Of a stretch of DNA of 64,000 nt, positions 36,368 to 45,070 are shown one piece after another. Each line of letters begins with the position of its first letter. Position 1 is the first letter of the stretch. The notes under the pieces are model-generated. The model did no database searches. It was not told where the DNA came from and saw only the letters and a program-made list of their open reading frames with translations. The position numbers and the translations under genes are program-made. Source of the stretch: Nitrosomonas ureae (GTDB lineage: Bacteria > Pseudomonadota > Gammaproteobacteria > Burkholderiales > Nitrosomonadaceae); assembly GCF_001455205.1 (NCBI RefSeq), contig NZ_CP013341.1, positions 3,224,001-3,288,000 on the forward strand. Reading direction: 5' to 3'.

Positions 36368-37705
36368 TTAATTCCGGTACGATGTGAAGTAACTTGCGAC
36401 TTTCCTCAAATCATCAAATGCCAATGTGCCAGCAGCGAGCTGCAATCGAAGATAAGCCAACAGATAATTATATCGTGCCTGAGCAAGATCACGCCGTGAT
36501 GTATGCAATTGCTGTTGAGCATCCAAAAGATTTAAATTAATACGAATACCGCCACGAATGCTTTTCTGCGTGGCTTCCACAAGCAACTCTGCTGATTTTA
36601 CTGCCAGTTCCAAGGATTCAATTCTTTTTACGCTACTGATTAACAGATTGTATTGCTTGCGTAGCTCGACCAAAACTTTATCAGTCGCTGCATCTAACTC
36701 AGCCTCAGCGCGCGCGTGGTTTGCAACTGCTTGTGTAGTTAGAGCATTTACGCGCCCCCCTGAATATATCGGCATATTAACTTCAATTCCAATCGTTCCG
36801 AACTCTGCATCCAAACCTTGCGTAACAAAAGAACCTCTTTTATTCTTTTGTAAACTGGCAACTAAATCAACTCGAGGTAAATGACCTGCGTGGTTTTTCT
36901 TAATTTCTTCTTTCCCGGAAACTACATTATGACGTTGCGTGACCAACTCAGCATTCTGTTCCAAGGCCAAAGCTTGCCAGGTATCATAGCCATCCGGATG
37001 CTGTATTGTATGTGAACTGAAAGTATCAGCTAGACGGACCAGTTGTGTAATTTTCTGCCCGATCAGTGCTTCCAACTTAAGTTGTGCAATTTCCAGTTCA
37101 TCTTTTGCTTCAATTATTTTCGCTTGTGCTAACGCGTGCTTAGATTGTGTTTCCAAAACATCGGTAGTCGTTCCTTCTCCTTTTTGCAACATGCGTTCAT
37201 TAACACGCTTCAGTTCTTCAAGGGCTGCAAGCTCTGTTTCGGCAATTCTTACACGGTCTTGTGCTAGCAAAGTTTCGACATAAGCCTCTACAACTCGAAC
37301 GAGAAGTTGCTGACCATGCCCAAGAAATTTTGCACGGCTAGAATCAGCTCTGGCTTTCCCTTGCTGATAGCCGGCTATTGCTTCAAGATTGAATAAGGGT
37401 TGACGTAAGGTTAAGGTACTCACCTGCCCATCAAAATTCAGCGGCTGGGTACCCGTACCGGTATCCAATGTACCTGAATTCTTGTTTTGGGCATGCGTTA
37501 CAGTCAAACTAGGCAAAAGACTGGCACGCCCGATGATTTCCGCCTGCTGTCCCGCCTCATTTTCGTGCAACGCAGAACGATAGATGGGATCGTGCTGCAA
37601 TGCTGCCTCATAAGCATCCAAAAGGCTCATAGCATGAGCGAAATTAGTTACATTAAAGAAAAGTAAAAAAACAATTATTACGATCTTAGAATAAAAAGTA
37701 ATCAT
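36368..37705 (-). CDS. TolC-family type I secretion outer-membrane protein
   Basis: The outer-membrane channel of a type I secretion system, 445 residues with a signal peptide (~1-25, ending AHA). The TolC/AprF features are visible: LLDAYEAALQHDPIYRSAL at the start of the mature protein, long amphipathic alpha-helices in two repeats, and LNLLDAQQQLHTSRRDLAQARYNYLLAYLRLQ near the end, the conserved second-repeat motif. It is the last gene of the three-gene operon, starting 5 bases after the adaptor stop. Confidence 0.92.
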   Translation of the reverse strand: MITFYSKIVIIVFLLFFNVTNFAHAMSLLDAYEAALQHDPIYRSALHENEAGQQAEIIGRASLLPSLTVTHAQNKNSGTLDTGTGTQPLNFDGQVSTLTLRQPLFNLEAIAGYQQGKARADSSRAKFLGHGQQLLVRVVEAYVETLLAQDRVRIAETELAALEELKRVNERMLQKGEGTTTDVLETQSKHALAQAKIIEAKDELEIAQLKLEALIGQKITQLVRLADTFSSHTIQHPDGYDTWQALALEQNAELVTQRHNVVSGKEEIKKNHAGHLPRVDLVASLQKNKRGSFVTQGLDAEFGTIGIEVNMPIYSGGRVNALTTQAVANHARAEAELDAATDKVLVELRKQYNLLISSVKRIESLELAVKSAELLVEATQKSIRGGIRINLNLLDAQQQLHTSRRDLAQARYNYLLAYLRLQLAAGTLAFDDLRKVASYFTSYRN

Positions 37706-37710
37706 CGCAG

Positions 37711-39069
37711 CTACTCTTCACTTAGAGATGAATGCACACGATCAAGAATGGGTTTAAATAAATAATTCATAAGTGAACGCTCGCCTGTTTTAATGAAAAT
37801 TTCTACCGGCATGCCTGCCCGTATTTGTTCATCGGCCAATTGTTTCATACCTTCTGGCGTTACCTTAGCTTTAATACTATAAAATGGAAACCCACTGTGC
37901 TCATCAACAAGACGATCTGCTGAAACCTGAGTGACGATACCGGGGATATTGGGTGTTTTCTTTTGGTTCAAAGCAGAAAAAATCAGATCTACCGGAAGGT
38001 CAACATGAATTTTGTCAATTAAATGCACAGGCACCTGGCCTGTAATGATCAGCATATCATCGCTTGGAACGATATCCATCAGTTTGAATCCTGGGCTGAT
38101 TACACCCCCTTTTGTAAACACGTTCATACCGACAACAATGCCGTCAACGGGAGCTTTAACTTCTACGTTTGCCAATTCAAAATCCTGCCCGATCAAGCGA
38201 CTACTTAAAGCTTCAGCTTCGCGCTGCACATCGGACAGTGTTTGCCTAACTTCTTTCTGATATTCCTGCAACCGGTGAATGCGGCGTTGTTCGAGCTCTG
38301 TAATCTGGCGTTGCGTACGTCCAATATCTCCAGTGGCGGAAGAAATATCTCCTGTAAGTTGCGTATAAGCTCGCTCAAGCTCCAGAACGCGATTGTGGGG
38401 AACGAAACCATCCATTGCAAGATCACGCAAACTAAAAAGTTGTTCTTCAAGAAATTTGAGCTGCTGTTTTTTACTCGTCATTGATGCCTCTAATCCCCGC
38501 AGCTGTAATTTCAGGCCGGCAGTACTTTCATCAATTGCAGCGATCTCATGCTGTAAAGCAAGCTTACGTGATGAGAATAACTGATTCTGAATGCTGATAT
38601 TATTTGCAACACGCGGATCATCCTGAGACGCAAGCAATTCTTTTGGAAAGGTGATTTCATTAGCTCCGTCACGTTCGGCCAATAATCTTGCTTCGATTGC
38701 ACGCGCCGCATAGAGCTGACTACGAGTTATTTCAGCTTGAGCTTTGATTTGAACGTCATTCATGCGTACCAGGATCTGCCCTAGTTTTACATGATCGCCT
38801 TCTTTAACCAGAATATCATCGATAATACCGCCAGTTTGATGCTGCACTGCCTGAAGGTGACTCGCCACAGTAACCGTACCCATAACAGGCACCCCTTTAT
38901 CCAAAGGGGCAATAGATGACCACAGAATAAATCCACAGAACCCTGCCAAAACAATCCACCAGCCAAGTTTTGTATAAGTTGTTTCATCTGTTTTGACTTG
39001 AGTAGATAGATCAACCATTGGAACACTCTCAATAATTGATTCTTTTTCTTCAGCAACAAGCTTCATCAT
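37711..39069 (-). CDS. HlyD-family type I secretion periplasmic adaptor
   Basis: The membrane-fusion protein joining the ABC exporter to the TolC-like channel. The 452 residues have one membrane helix (~35-54, WWIVLAGFCGFILWSSIAPL), a lipoyl-like half (GTVTVASHLQAVQHQTGGIIDDILVKEGDHVKLGQ), a long coiled coil (~135-285), the second half with VKAPVDGIVVGMNVFTKGGVISPG, and a C-terminal beta-barrel. It belongs with the PrtE/AprE/LapC group. It is the middle gene of the exporter operon. Confidence 0.93.
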   Translation of the reverse strand: MMKLVAEEKESIIESVPMVDLSTQVKTDETTYTKLGWWIVLAGFCGFILWSSIAPLDKGVPVMGTVTVASHLQAVQHQTGGIIDDILVKEGDHVKLGQILVRMNDVQIKAQAEITRSQLYAARAIEARLLAERDGANEITFPKELLASQDDPRVANNISIQNQLFSSRKLALQHEIAAIDESTAGLKLQLRGLEASMTSKKQQLKFLEEQLFSLRDLAMDGFVPHNRVLELERAYTQLTGDISSATGDIGRTQRQITELEQRRIHRLQEYQKEVRQTLSDVQREAEALSSRLIGQDFELANVEVKAPVDGIVVGMNVFTKGGVISPGFKLMDIVPSDDMLIITGQVPVHLIDKIHVDLPVDLIFSALNQKKTPNIPGIVTQVSADRLVDEHSGFPFYSIKAKVTPEGMKQLADEQIRAGMPVEIFIKTGERSLMNYLFKPILDRVHSSLSEE

Positions 39070-39110
39070 TATTCCTATTCGTTGATCGAAGTATTCTCAA
39101 TACGTGATAG

Positions 39111-39129
39111 AACGGAGTGACACTCCGTT
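39111..39129 (-). other. Hairpin between the ABC exporter and adaptor genes
   Basis: AACGGAGT pairs perfectly with ACTCCGTT across a three-base loop, starting at the stop codon of the ABC exporter gene. No T run follows on the minus strand, so it is more likely an RNA-processing or stabilising element that sets relative expression in the operon than a full terminator. Confidence 0.4.
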
Positions 39130-40913
39130 TAACTAGTTTTCGTATCAGTTACATCAGCAGTTTGAGTACCTTGGTTGGCAGTCTGATTTTCAGCTTTCTT
39201 TTGTGCCAGTAATGCCTGCTGAGTTTGCTGTTGTTTTGTCAAAGTCTCGATCACTTCTTTGGTAGGACCAAACATTTTTACCATGCCATCTTGCAATAGT
39301 AATAACTTGCTGGTCGCACCAAGAATACTGGTTCGGTGTGTAATCAAGACAATAGTTTTCCCACGTTTACGCAAATCAATGATGGCAGCCAGGAGCGCTT
39401 GTTCACCTACGTCATCCAGATTTGAATTTGGCTCATCCAGAACGATTAATGATGGATCATCATACATTGCACGCGCTAAACCAATGCGTTGCTTTTGTCC
39501 GCCGGAAAGTCCCGCACCACCACCGCCCAGTACTGTATCGTAACCTTCAGGCATATTCAGAATCATCTCATGAACACCTGCTCGTTTAGCTGCGAGAATA
39601 ACCTTCTCTGCTTGAATTTCTCCAAAACGCGCAATATTTTCTGAGACGGTGCCTGCAAATAGCTCAATATCTTGAGGCAAATACCCAATGTGCGGACCTA
39701 ATTCATCTTTATTCCAAAGATAAACATCTGCGCCATCCAATCTTACTTTTCCCGAAGCAGCCGGCCATACTCCAACCAATAACCGGGCTAGCGTGGATTT
39801 CCCCGATCCACTGGGGCCAATAATTCCGAGAACCTCACCGGCATTCAGAGAGAACGAAAGCCCTTTAATAACAGGAACTTTCCCACCAGGCGGAGCTGCA
39901 GTAACACTTTCGACGTTAATGATACCTACTGGTTTCGGCAATGCCATTCCCGCTTCACGCGCCGGATTATGTTCAAGTAATTGAGTGAGGCGCTCATAAG
40001 CACTGCGTGTACTCCCTATTTGCTTCCACACGCTGATTAATAACTGAACCGGTGCGATAGCTCGACCTAATAGTATCGAGCCTGCAATCATCATTCCGGG
40101 AGTAATGCTATTCTCTAAAACCAGTAACGCGCCCAATCCCAACATAAGCGACTGCAATGCTACAGTGAAAGATTTGGACAGTGCAGTCATAACACCTGCC
40201 TTTTCACTGGCTTCAGCTTGTAAATTAAGAAAACGGCTGTGTAATTTATACCAACGGGATTGTATATTGGGCAACATACCCATAGCTTCGATTACTTCAG
40301 CATTACGTAAATTATTTGATGCCACATTGGTAGATGCTACAGCCATTGAATTGGCCTCGGCCAAAGGTTTATGTGATATTTTTTCATTAATGTAAGCAAG
40401 TGCGATTAATATAGCCGTGCCGCATAATGCAAAAATGCCCAAACCGGGATGGAACATGAATATCACGAACAAATAAATCGGAAACCACGGCGCATCAAAA
40501 AAAGCGAATAAGGCATTACCCGTTAGAAATTGCCGTAAATTCGTCAAATCTTTCAAAGCTTGCCCGGCATTGCCATCGCCCTGTTTCAAGCTTTCTTCAA
40601 AAGCGGCAGTATAGACACGTTTATTCAACTTCATATCGAGTTGCGCACCGACCCGGATTAAAACAAAGCTGCGTATATATTCTAATGCACCCATAAAAAT
40701 ATAAGCACCTAGCATAATCAACGTTAGCATTAACAAAGTTGTTTCGTTGCGACTGGTAAGGACACTGTCATAAAGCTGCAACATGTAAATGGCCGGCATA
40801 AGCATGAGCATATTAATGACCGCACTGAAAACTCCAATGTTTCTAAAAGCTTTCTTAAAACTAACCAATACTTGTGCAACCTCATTCTGAGGAGCTCGAA
40901 ATTTGAATTTCAT
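39129..40913 (-). CDS. Type I secretion ABC transporter (permease/ATPase, PrtD-like)
   Basis: The inner-membrane motor of the type I exporter, 594 residues. An N-terminal six-helix transmembrane domain (~20-310) is fused to an ATPase domain (~340-560) with Walker A GPSGSGKST, signature LSGGQKQRIGLARA and Walker B LIVLDEPNSNLDD. There is no N-terminal C39 peptidase or peptidase-like domain, which places it with PrtD/AprD exporters that usually handle RTX proteases, lipases, S-layer and similar proteins carrying a C-terminal signal. A Gln/Thr-rich tail closes the protein. It is the first gene of the operon. No intact substrate gene is adjacent. Confidence 0.94.
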   Translation of the reverse strand: MKFKFRAPQNEVAQVLVSFKKAFRNIGVFSAVINMLMLMPAIYMLQLYDSVLTSRNETTLLMLTLIMLGAYIFMGALEYIRSFVLIRVGAQLDMKLNKRVYTAAFEESLKQGDGNAGQALKDLTNLRQFLTGNALFAFFDAPWFPIYLFVIFMFHPGLGIFALCGTAILIALAYINEKISHKPLAEANSMAVASTNVASNNLRNAEVIEAMGMLPNIQSRWYKLHSRFLNLQAEASEKAGVMTALSKSFTVALQSLMLGLGALLVLENSITPGMMIAGSILLGRAIAPVQLLISVWKQIGSTRSAYERLTQLLEHNPAREAGMALPKPVGIINVESVTAAPPGGKVPVIKGLSFSLNAGEVLGIIGPSGSGKSTLARLLVGVWPAASGKVRLDGADVYLWNKDELGPHIGYLPQDIELFAGTVSENIARFGEIQAEKVILAAKRAGVHEMILNMPEGYDTVLGGGGAGLSGGQKQRIGLARAMYDDPSLIVLDEPNSNLDDVGEQALLAAIIDLRKRGKTIVLITHRTSILGATSKLLLLQDGMVKMFGPTKEVIETLTKQQQTQQALLAQKKAENQTANQGTQTADVTDTKTS

Positions 40914-40987
40914 CTATATAACGCCATGATTAAGTGTTACCCGATTACAAATATGCAATTTATTGAATAAATTATAATTGTTGATGA

Positions 40988-41872
40988 TCATTCTTGACCA
41001 GGCAAATCTTTTGCAGTCAACTCAAATGCTTTAGGAAAAAAATTCAGATCCTGTTGTAAGTCTGAGCAATCAAAATTTAAATTCTGATTCATTCTTTCGG
41101 CCATCGCTGACGTCCAATGACGATAACGGGGTAGCCATCGAATCACCCATGTAGCGCTCTGAAAAAGCCACAGTGGTATCGTCAATATGCGCTGTGGTTG
41201 ATGCAATACCGCAAAAATGCGATTTACCATTGCACGGTACGTTAAAGTCTCCCCTCCTCCCAAATTGTAAGAACGATTTGCTAAACTAAAAGTGGTAAGT
41301 GCCTTAAAACATGCAGTCGCGACATCTTCGGCATGAATTGGCTGCCGCAAACCCTGAGCTGATCCTAATAGCGGAAAGAATCCAAACCTACGAATAAAAT
41401 GCATCATTTCAGTAATATTTTTATCCCGTCCATACCCGTAAATCATTGTTGGCCGCAGAAATATCCATTCTATTTTATGCGCAGTCATCCATGCCTGCAC
41501 CCTCTCTTCGCTTTTGATCAGTCGCATTGCGATCTCTCGCTCATTGGAATCCGTAGATAAGTTTTTAGTGAAACGACTGGTGGAAGATAATACAACAATC
41601 CGGCGAGCGCCATAGGCTAATAAGAGATCAAAATGCTCTGGTAATATCCAGATGGGAGCGACGCATAACCAAAGAGGAATAGTTTTATTTTCTGTAGGAT
41701 CGCTAAAATAATCTTTCCTATCAAGCTGCCGCCAAATGATTTGTGGATGATTTTCTGTGAATAAACGACGTGAGAAGGCGGAAATACGATAATCGTTATG
41801 TACTAATTGGCGTAGTAAACATTGGCCAACCAAGCTGGTTGCACCCAGCAATCCGACACTCTGTTCATTCAT
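40988..41872 (-). CDS. NAD(P)-dependent epimerase/dehydratase-like protein
   Basis: A short-chain Rossmann protein of the extended (atypical) epimerase/dehydratase type, 294 residues from this start. The nucleotide-binding loop is VGLLGATSLVGQCLL (~5-19), and MIYGYGRDKNI lies where the catalytic Tyr region is expected. The frame continues 24 codons upstream, but the ATG at 41872 forms an ATGA overlap with the stop of the glycosyltransferase gene, so coupled translation from there is favoured. It probably acts with that gene on a sugar or isoprenoid-linked substrate; the exact reaction cannot be read from sequence. Confidence 0.8.
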   Translation of the reverse strand: MNEQSVGLLGATSLVGQCLLRQLVHNDYRISAFSRRLFTENHPQIIWRQLDRKDYFSDPTENKTIPLWLCVAPIWILPEHFDLLLAYGARRIVVLSSTSRFTKNLSTDSNEREIAMRLIKSEERVQAWMTAHKIEWIFLRPTMIYGYGRDKNITEMMHFIRRFGFFPLLGSAQGLRQPIHAEDVATACFKALTTFSLANRSYNLGGGETLTYRAMVNRIFAVLHQPQRILTIPLWLFQSATWVIRWLPRYRHWTSAMAERMNQNLNFDCSDLQQDLNFFPKAFELTAKDLPGQE

Positions 41873-42777
41873 ATTTTTATTTTTAATAATCTGTAACAGT
41901 ATTGTGCAGAAAGAAACATCACGGCAACTCCAAAGCGAGACCATACTGCCAAAGAAACTAATCCCATCAACATCGGCGGATATTGTCGCTGAAAAAATTT
42001 CCGATAAAAACGTAACATTCCTTTATGCTTATGCCATGTAACAAAGAAAGGTCGGGAGTGGCTGCAGGTTCCTTGAAAATGGACAACCGGAGCATCCGGT
42101 ATGAAAACAATTTTCCATTTCTTTTGCTTGAACCGCATACAAAGATCTAAATCTTCGCAATGTAGAAAATAATCTTCATCCCACAGACCCACATCATCGA
42201 TGGCTTCACGCTTTACCAGCATCAGTGCACCGGAAATTGCTTCGACTTCAATGGGTACAAGGGGCAATGGCTTGTTATTAAGGTGAAAATCAAAAAACAA
42301 ATGGGGCCAAAATTTCTCTAAGCGATACAATCCAAAAGCACGTACAAAAGCACGCCAAGGAGTCGGTATGGCTCTCCGCCCCCCTCCTTGTTCGGACCCA
42401 TCAGGATTAACCAGAAAACCACCGACCATACCAATATGAGTATCTGATTCTATTACCTGAACCATACGCTGCATTGAATTTCCCTGCAAAATACAATCAG
42501 GGTTTAGGAAAAGAATAAGCGACTGAGTGGACAATTTAAGACCGGCATTGCAACCTGCAGCGAATCCTACATTATTATGCAGACGGACAATGTGTAATAG
42601 TTTCTCGGATGAAAGCTTATTTTCCAATTCTGTCAAACTCGTATCAGAAGATGCATTATCAACCACAACAACTTGCCGAACCTGTTGCAATACTGCGTGA
42701 ACACAACTTGCCAGAAGCGGACCGCTATTATAGTTGACGATGACTGCTGTTACCGGTTTGTTGCAGGTGAAATTCAA
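41869..42777 (-). CDS. Family 2 glycosyltransferase (rhamnosyltransferase-like)
   Basis: A 302-residue GT2 glycosyltransferase resembling WbbL-type rhamnosyltransferases of surface polysaccharide synthesis. It shows AVIVNYNSGPLL near the N-terminus, VVVVDNASSD, the nucleotide-binding NNVGFAAGCNAGL, FLNPDC in place of a DXD-containing loop, and the acceptor-side motif GLWDEDYFLHCEDLDLCMRF (within ~190-215). The start is TTG at 42777, with CTGGAG about 11 bases upstream. No other polysaccharide genes lie beside it apart from the overlapping epimerase-like gene. Confidence 0.88.
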   Translation of the reverse strand: MNFTCNKPVTAVIVNYNSGPLLASCVHAVLQQVRQVVVVDNASSDTSLTELENKLSSEKLLHIVRLHNNVGFAAGCNAGLKLSTQSLILFLNPDCILQGNSMQRMVQVIESDTHIGMVGGFLVNPDGSEQGGGRRAIPTPWRAFVRAFGLYRLEKFWPHLFFDFHLNNKPLPLVPIEVEAISGALMLVKREAIDDVGLWDEDYFLHCEDLDLCMRFKQKKWKIVFIPDAPVVHFQGTCSHSRPFFVTWHKHKGMLRFYRKFFQRQYPPMLMGLVSLAVWSRFGVAVMFLSAQYCYRLLKIKI

Positions 42778-43231
42778 TTAACTTTAGCTCCAGTTGCCCT
42801 AAGTTTTATAATTAAAAAGCGCCCTGAGATTCCTGACCGGGCAATTGACTTGAAAACATTTCTCAATATACGAATATGCGGAGACTACATATCATTTTAC
42901 CGCCTTCAGCTTGCCACCGGCGGTAATATTGTTCTTATTTCATGAGTAAGATGAATAAATCGAGAACTCTATATTCCTGCATCAAAACGCCTGTACTCGT
43001 AACACTTCATGCACCCCAGCGCATATTCTTCCTTGGTACTCACCTTTATATGGAAGCAATACCCAGCCGCCCAGACTCGATAATTCCGTTTCCTGGAATC
43101 CTAAGATACGCTGCGGTGGATTAGCACGTCCCTTAGAGAAACGAAGATCGCTAAGACTGCTTTATCGAATTCATTATTGGAGATTGTTGATGCAAACCTT
43201 GAGCAAAAGATCAGTAAAATCTGACAGCAAG
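42778..43231. other. Intergenic region of about 450 bases with a possible gene relic
   Basis: No intact gene. A minus-strand frame open from 43161 to its stop at 42982 (about 59 codons) lacks a usable start but has strongly protein-like content, for example PPQRILGFQETELSSLGG and LPYKGEYQGRICAGVHEV. I do not recognise the family; it may be the 3' end of a decayed gene. The part nearest 42778 should contain the promoter of the glycosyltransferase pair. Confidence 0.35.
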
Positions 43232-43573
43232 CTAGGCAGGCTTGATAACCTGTGCTCCAAACATAATGACAATTACCCCAGTCAAACAAATGCCTACACC
43301 AATCCAATCAGTGATGGCTGGACGAACTGCATCTATCCCCCACAACCACATCAATGCCACACAAATATAGACACCGCCATACGCTGCATAAACACGTCCT
43401 GCAGCCTGAGGATGAAGTGTGAGCAACCAAACAAACAATGCCAAACTGATAACTGCGGGGAAAAGCAGCCAAAGAGGCTTACCTTCTTTCAACCAAAGAT
43501 AGGGTAAATAACAACCGATTATCTCCGCCAAAGCAGTCACAACAAATAAACCCATTGTTTTTATGATTTCCAT
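43232..43573 (-). CDS. ynfA: YnfA family membrane protein (UPF0060)
   Basis: A 113-residue integral membrane protein with four predicted helices, matching YnfA (UPF0060): ALAEIIGCYLPYLWLKEGKP, the conserved AAGRVYAAYGGVYICVALMWLW and a C-terminal GVGICLTGVIVIMFG. YnfA is related to small multidrug resistance transporters; efflux has been proposed, but the cargo here is unknown. It is isolated between poorly filled intergenic stretches, a setting in which small transporters are often gained. Confidence 0.93.
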   Translation of the reverse strand: MEIIKTMGLFVVTALAEIIGCYLPYLWLKEGKPLWLLFPAVISLALFVWLLTLHPQAAGRVYAAYGGVYICVALMWLWGIDAVRPAITDWIGVGICLTGVIVIMFGAQVIKPA

Positions 43574-43903
43574 TACTACTATCCAAATAAAGGCAATTAT
43601 TTCTAAAACATAACAAGCGAAAAAGATTGTAACTTGATCTCAAAAATCTTGCCATGAATCAAGAAATCACTATGGTGTCAGACAAAAGTGTATTTATCCG
43701 GCAAATAAGCCAGGGCTTAGAAGCTTGTTGTTAAAAGCGCATTGGAAATACTGGGAATTACATTGACAGCAGTCATCGAAGCTAAAATTACTGAAATAAT
43801 CTCTGAGTAGACTAACCAATCACAACTCGATTCGATCGATTATTCAGATCACGCGGTATACTCTGTATGTCCCAAAAATGAACCGGTAGATTTTAACGTT
43901 CAA
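43574..43903. other. Intergenic region of about 330 bases
   Basis: Nothing convincing. A 26-codon plus-strand frame from 43653 (MNQEITMVSDKSVFIRQISQ...) and a second short frame ending at about 43810 (IEAKITEIISE) are too short to support and have no ribosome site. No RNA gene or clear terminator is seen. Confidence 0.4.
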
Positions 43904-45070
43904 TCACTGAAGGACTTTATTGATAGAGGATCCAGATCGCCGAAAATGTCGTCTGGCATACATGAAAAGACCAAATCGGTTATTTATACCTAATTTCTTG
44001 AAAATTGCGGATAAATGATTCCGTAATGTATATTCGCTCATTTGTAAGTGTGCTGCAATTTGTTTATTTTGCTCGCTACCACTGGCTTGAGAGAACACTT
44101 TAAGAATTTCGCATTCTTTCCGTGTAAGTGCACTGATCTTTCTAGTATTAATAGAAGGAGAAGCTGTCTTTCTCATATGGAAGTTTTGTAGAAAGGCACG
44201 GCTGGTCGTTTCCCGATCAAACCACAGTTCTCCGTCATGAACCTTCTCAATCACTTTAAGTATCGTTTGAATGGATTCCTTCTGATATACGATCCCTCGG
44301 GCACCTGAAAGTACTGCTTGTTCGATTACTTCTTGATCGCGTATTCTGCAAAAAATTACGATCTTTGTATCTCCGTTATTGGCAAACTCAGAAATATAAT
44401 TTACACAATTAATATCACCCAAATAGATATTAAGTATCAAAACATCTGGCCGTTTTTCCTTAATCAGTCGTTTGGCAAGAAAAATATTTTCTGCTGATCC
44501 AACAACTTCCATTCTTGGTTTCTGACCATTAATCAGTTTTTCCAATCCCCAAAGCACTATTTGCTGATCATCAACTAACAATACCCGGATTGGGTTGAGA
44601 GAAGAAGAAGATTGTTTTGCCGGTCTTAACGACTTGCTGATCCCAGCATCATGTCGATTAAAATCAGACTCAGCATTTTGGCAGTTCCTTTCATTATTAC
44701 ATTCCCGGACTCTATTGCCCAAGACTGAAACTAATGTCATGGTGCGCTGCATGATTGATTGAGTGGTATAGCTTGTAAAATAAACACAAAGTTTGGAGTT
44801 TCCGATTGATAGGTTGAGCTGATGACTTACACACAAGCTATCATCATCCAGCTCCATATCGGTCAAAATAAGATCCGGCTTATCAATTTTTACTCTGAAC
44901 AAGGCTGCTTTATTTGAATTGTAGATGCCGGTGATGTCGTATTCCCACCCTTTAACTATATATTCCAGGTTCCCGCCAGAAATATAATCGTGAATTAGGA
45001 TTAAAACCCGCGGAACTTCTATTTTGTTATGAGAAATTCTCTCCAATGCCGATTCTGTTTTTTTATTCAT
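43904..45070 (-). CDS. LuxR-type regulator with two receiver-like domains, second lacking the acceptor Asp
   Basis: A 388-residue regulator with an unusual layout. Residues ~20-105 form a receiver-like domain (RVLILIHDYI ... PDLILTDMEL) whose only phospho-acceptor candidate is Asp71; the usual N-terminal acidic pair is HD. Residues ~161-280 are a canonical-looking receiver (IRVLLVDDQQ with D167/D168, conserved Lys264) in which the acceptor position is Asn214 (VLILNIYLGD) and the switch residue is Cys241. A NarL/LuxR helix-turn-helix follows (~314-375: ALTRKECEILKVF, NKQIAAHLQMSEYTLRNHLSAIFKKLGI). No histidine kinase is adjacent. Conventional phosphorylation of the second receiver is not expected. 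Targets are unknown. Confidence 0.85.
   Translation of the reverse strand: MNKKTESALERISHNKIEVPRVLILIHDYISGGNLEYIVKGWEYDITGIYNSNKAALFRVKIDKPDLILTDMELDDDSLCVSHQLNLSIGNSKLCVYFTSYTTQSIMQRTMTLVSVLGNRVRECNNERNCQNAESDFNRHDAGISKSLRPAKQSSSSLNPIRVLLVDDQQIVLWGLEKLINGQKPRMEVVGSAENIFLAKRLIKEKRPDVLILNIYLGDINCVNYISEFANNGDTKIVIFCRIRDQEVIEQAVLSGARGIVYQKESIQTILKVIEKVHDGELWFDRETTSRAFLQNFHMRKTASPSINTRKISALTRKECEILKVFSQASGSEQNKQIAAHLQMSEYTLRNHLSAIFKKLGINNRFGLFMYARRHFRRSGSSINKVLQ

Noticed and set aside
43653..43733. 26-codon plus-strand frame
   Set aside because: Too short, with no ribosome site and no conserved content that I can recognise.
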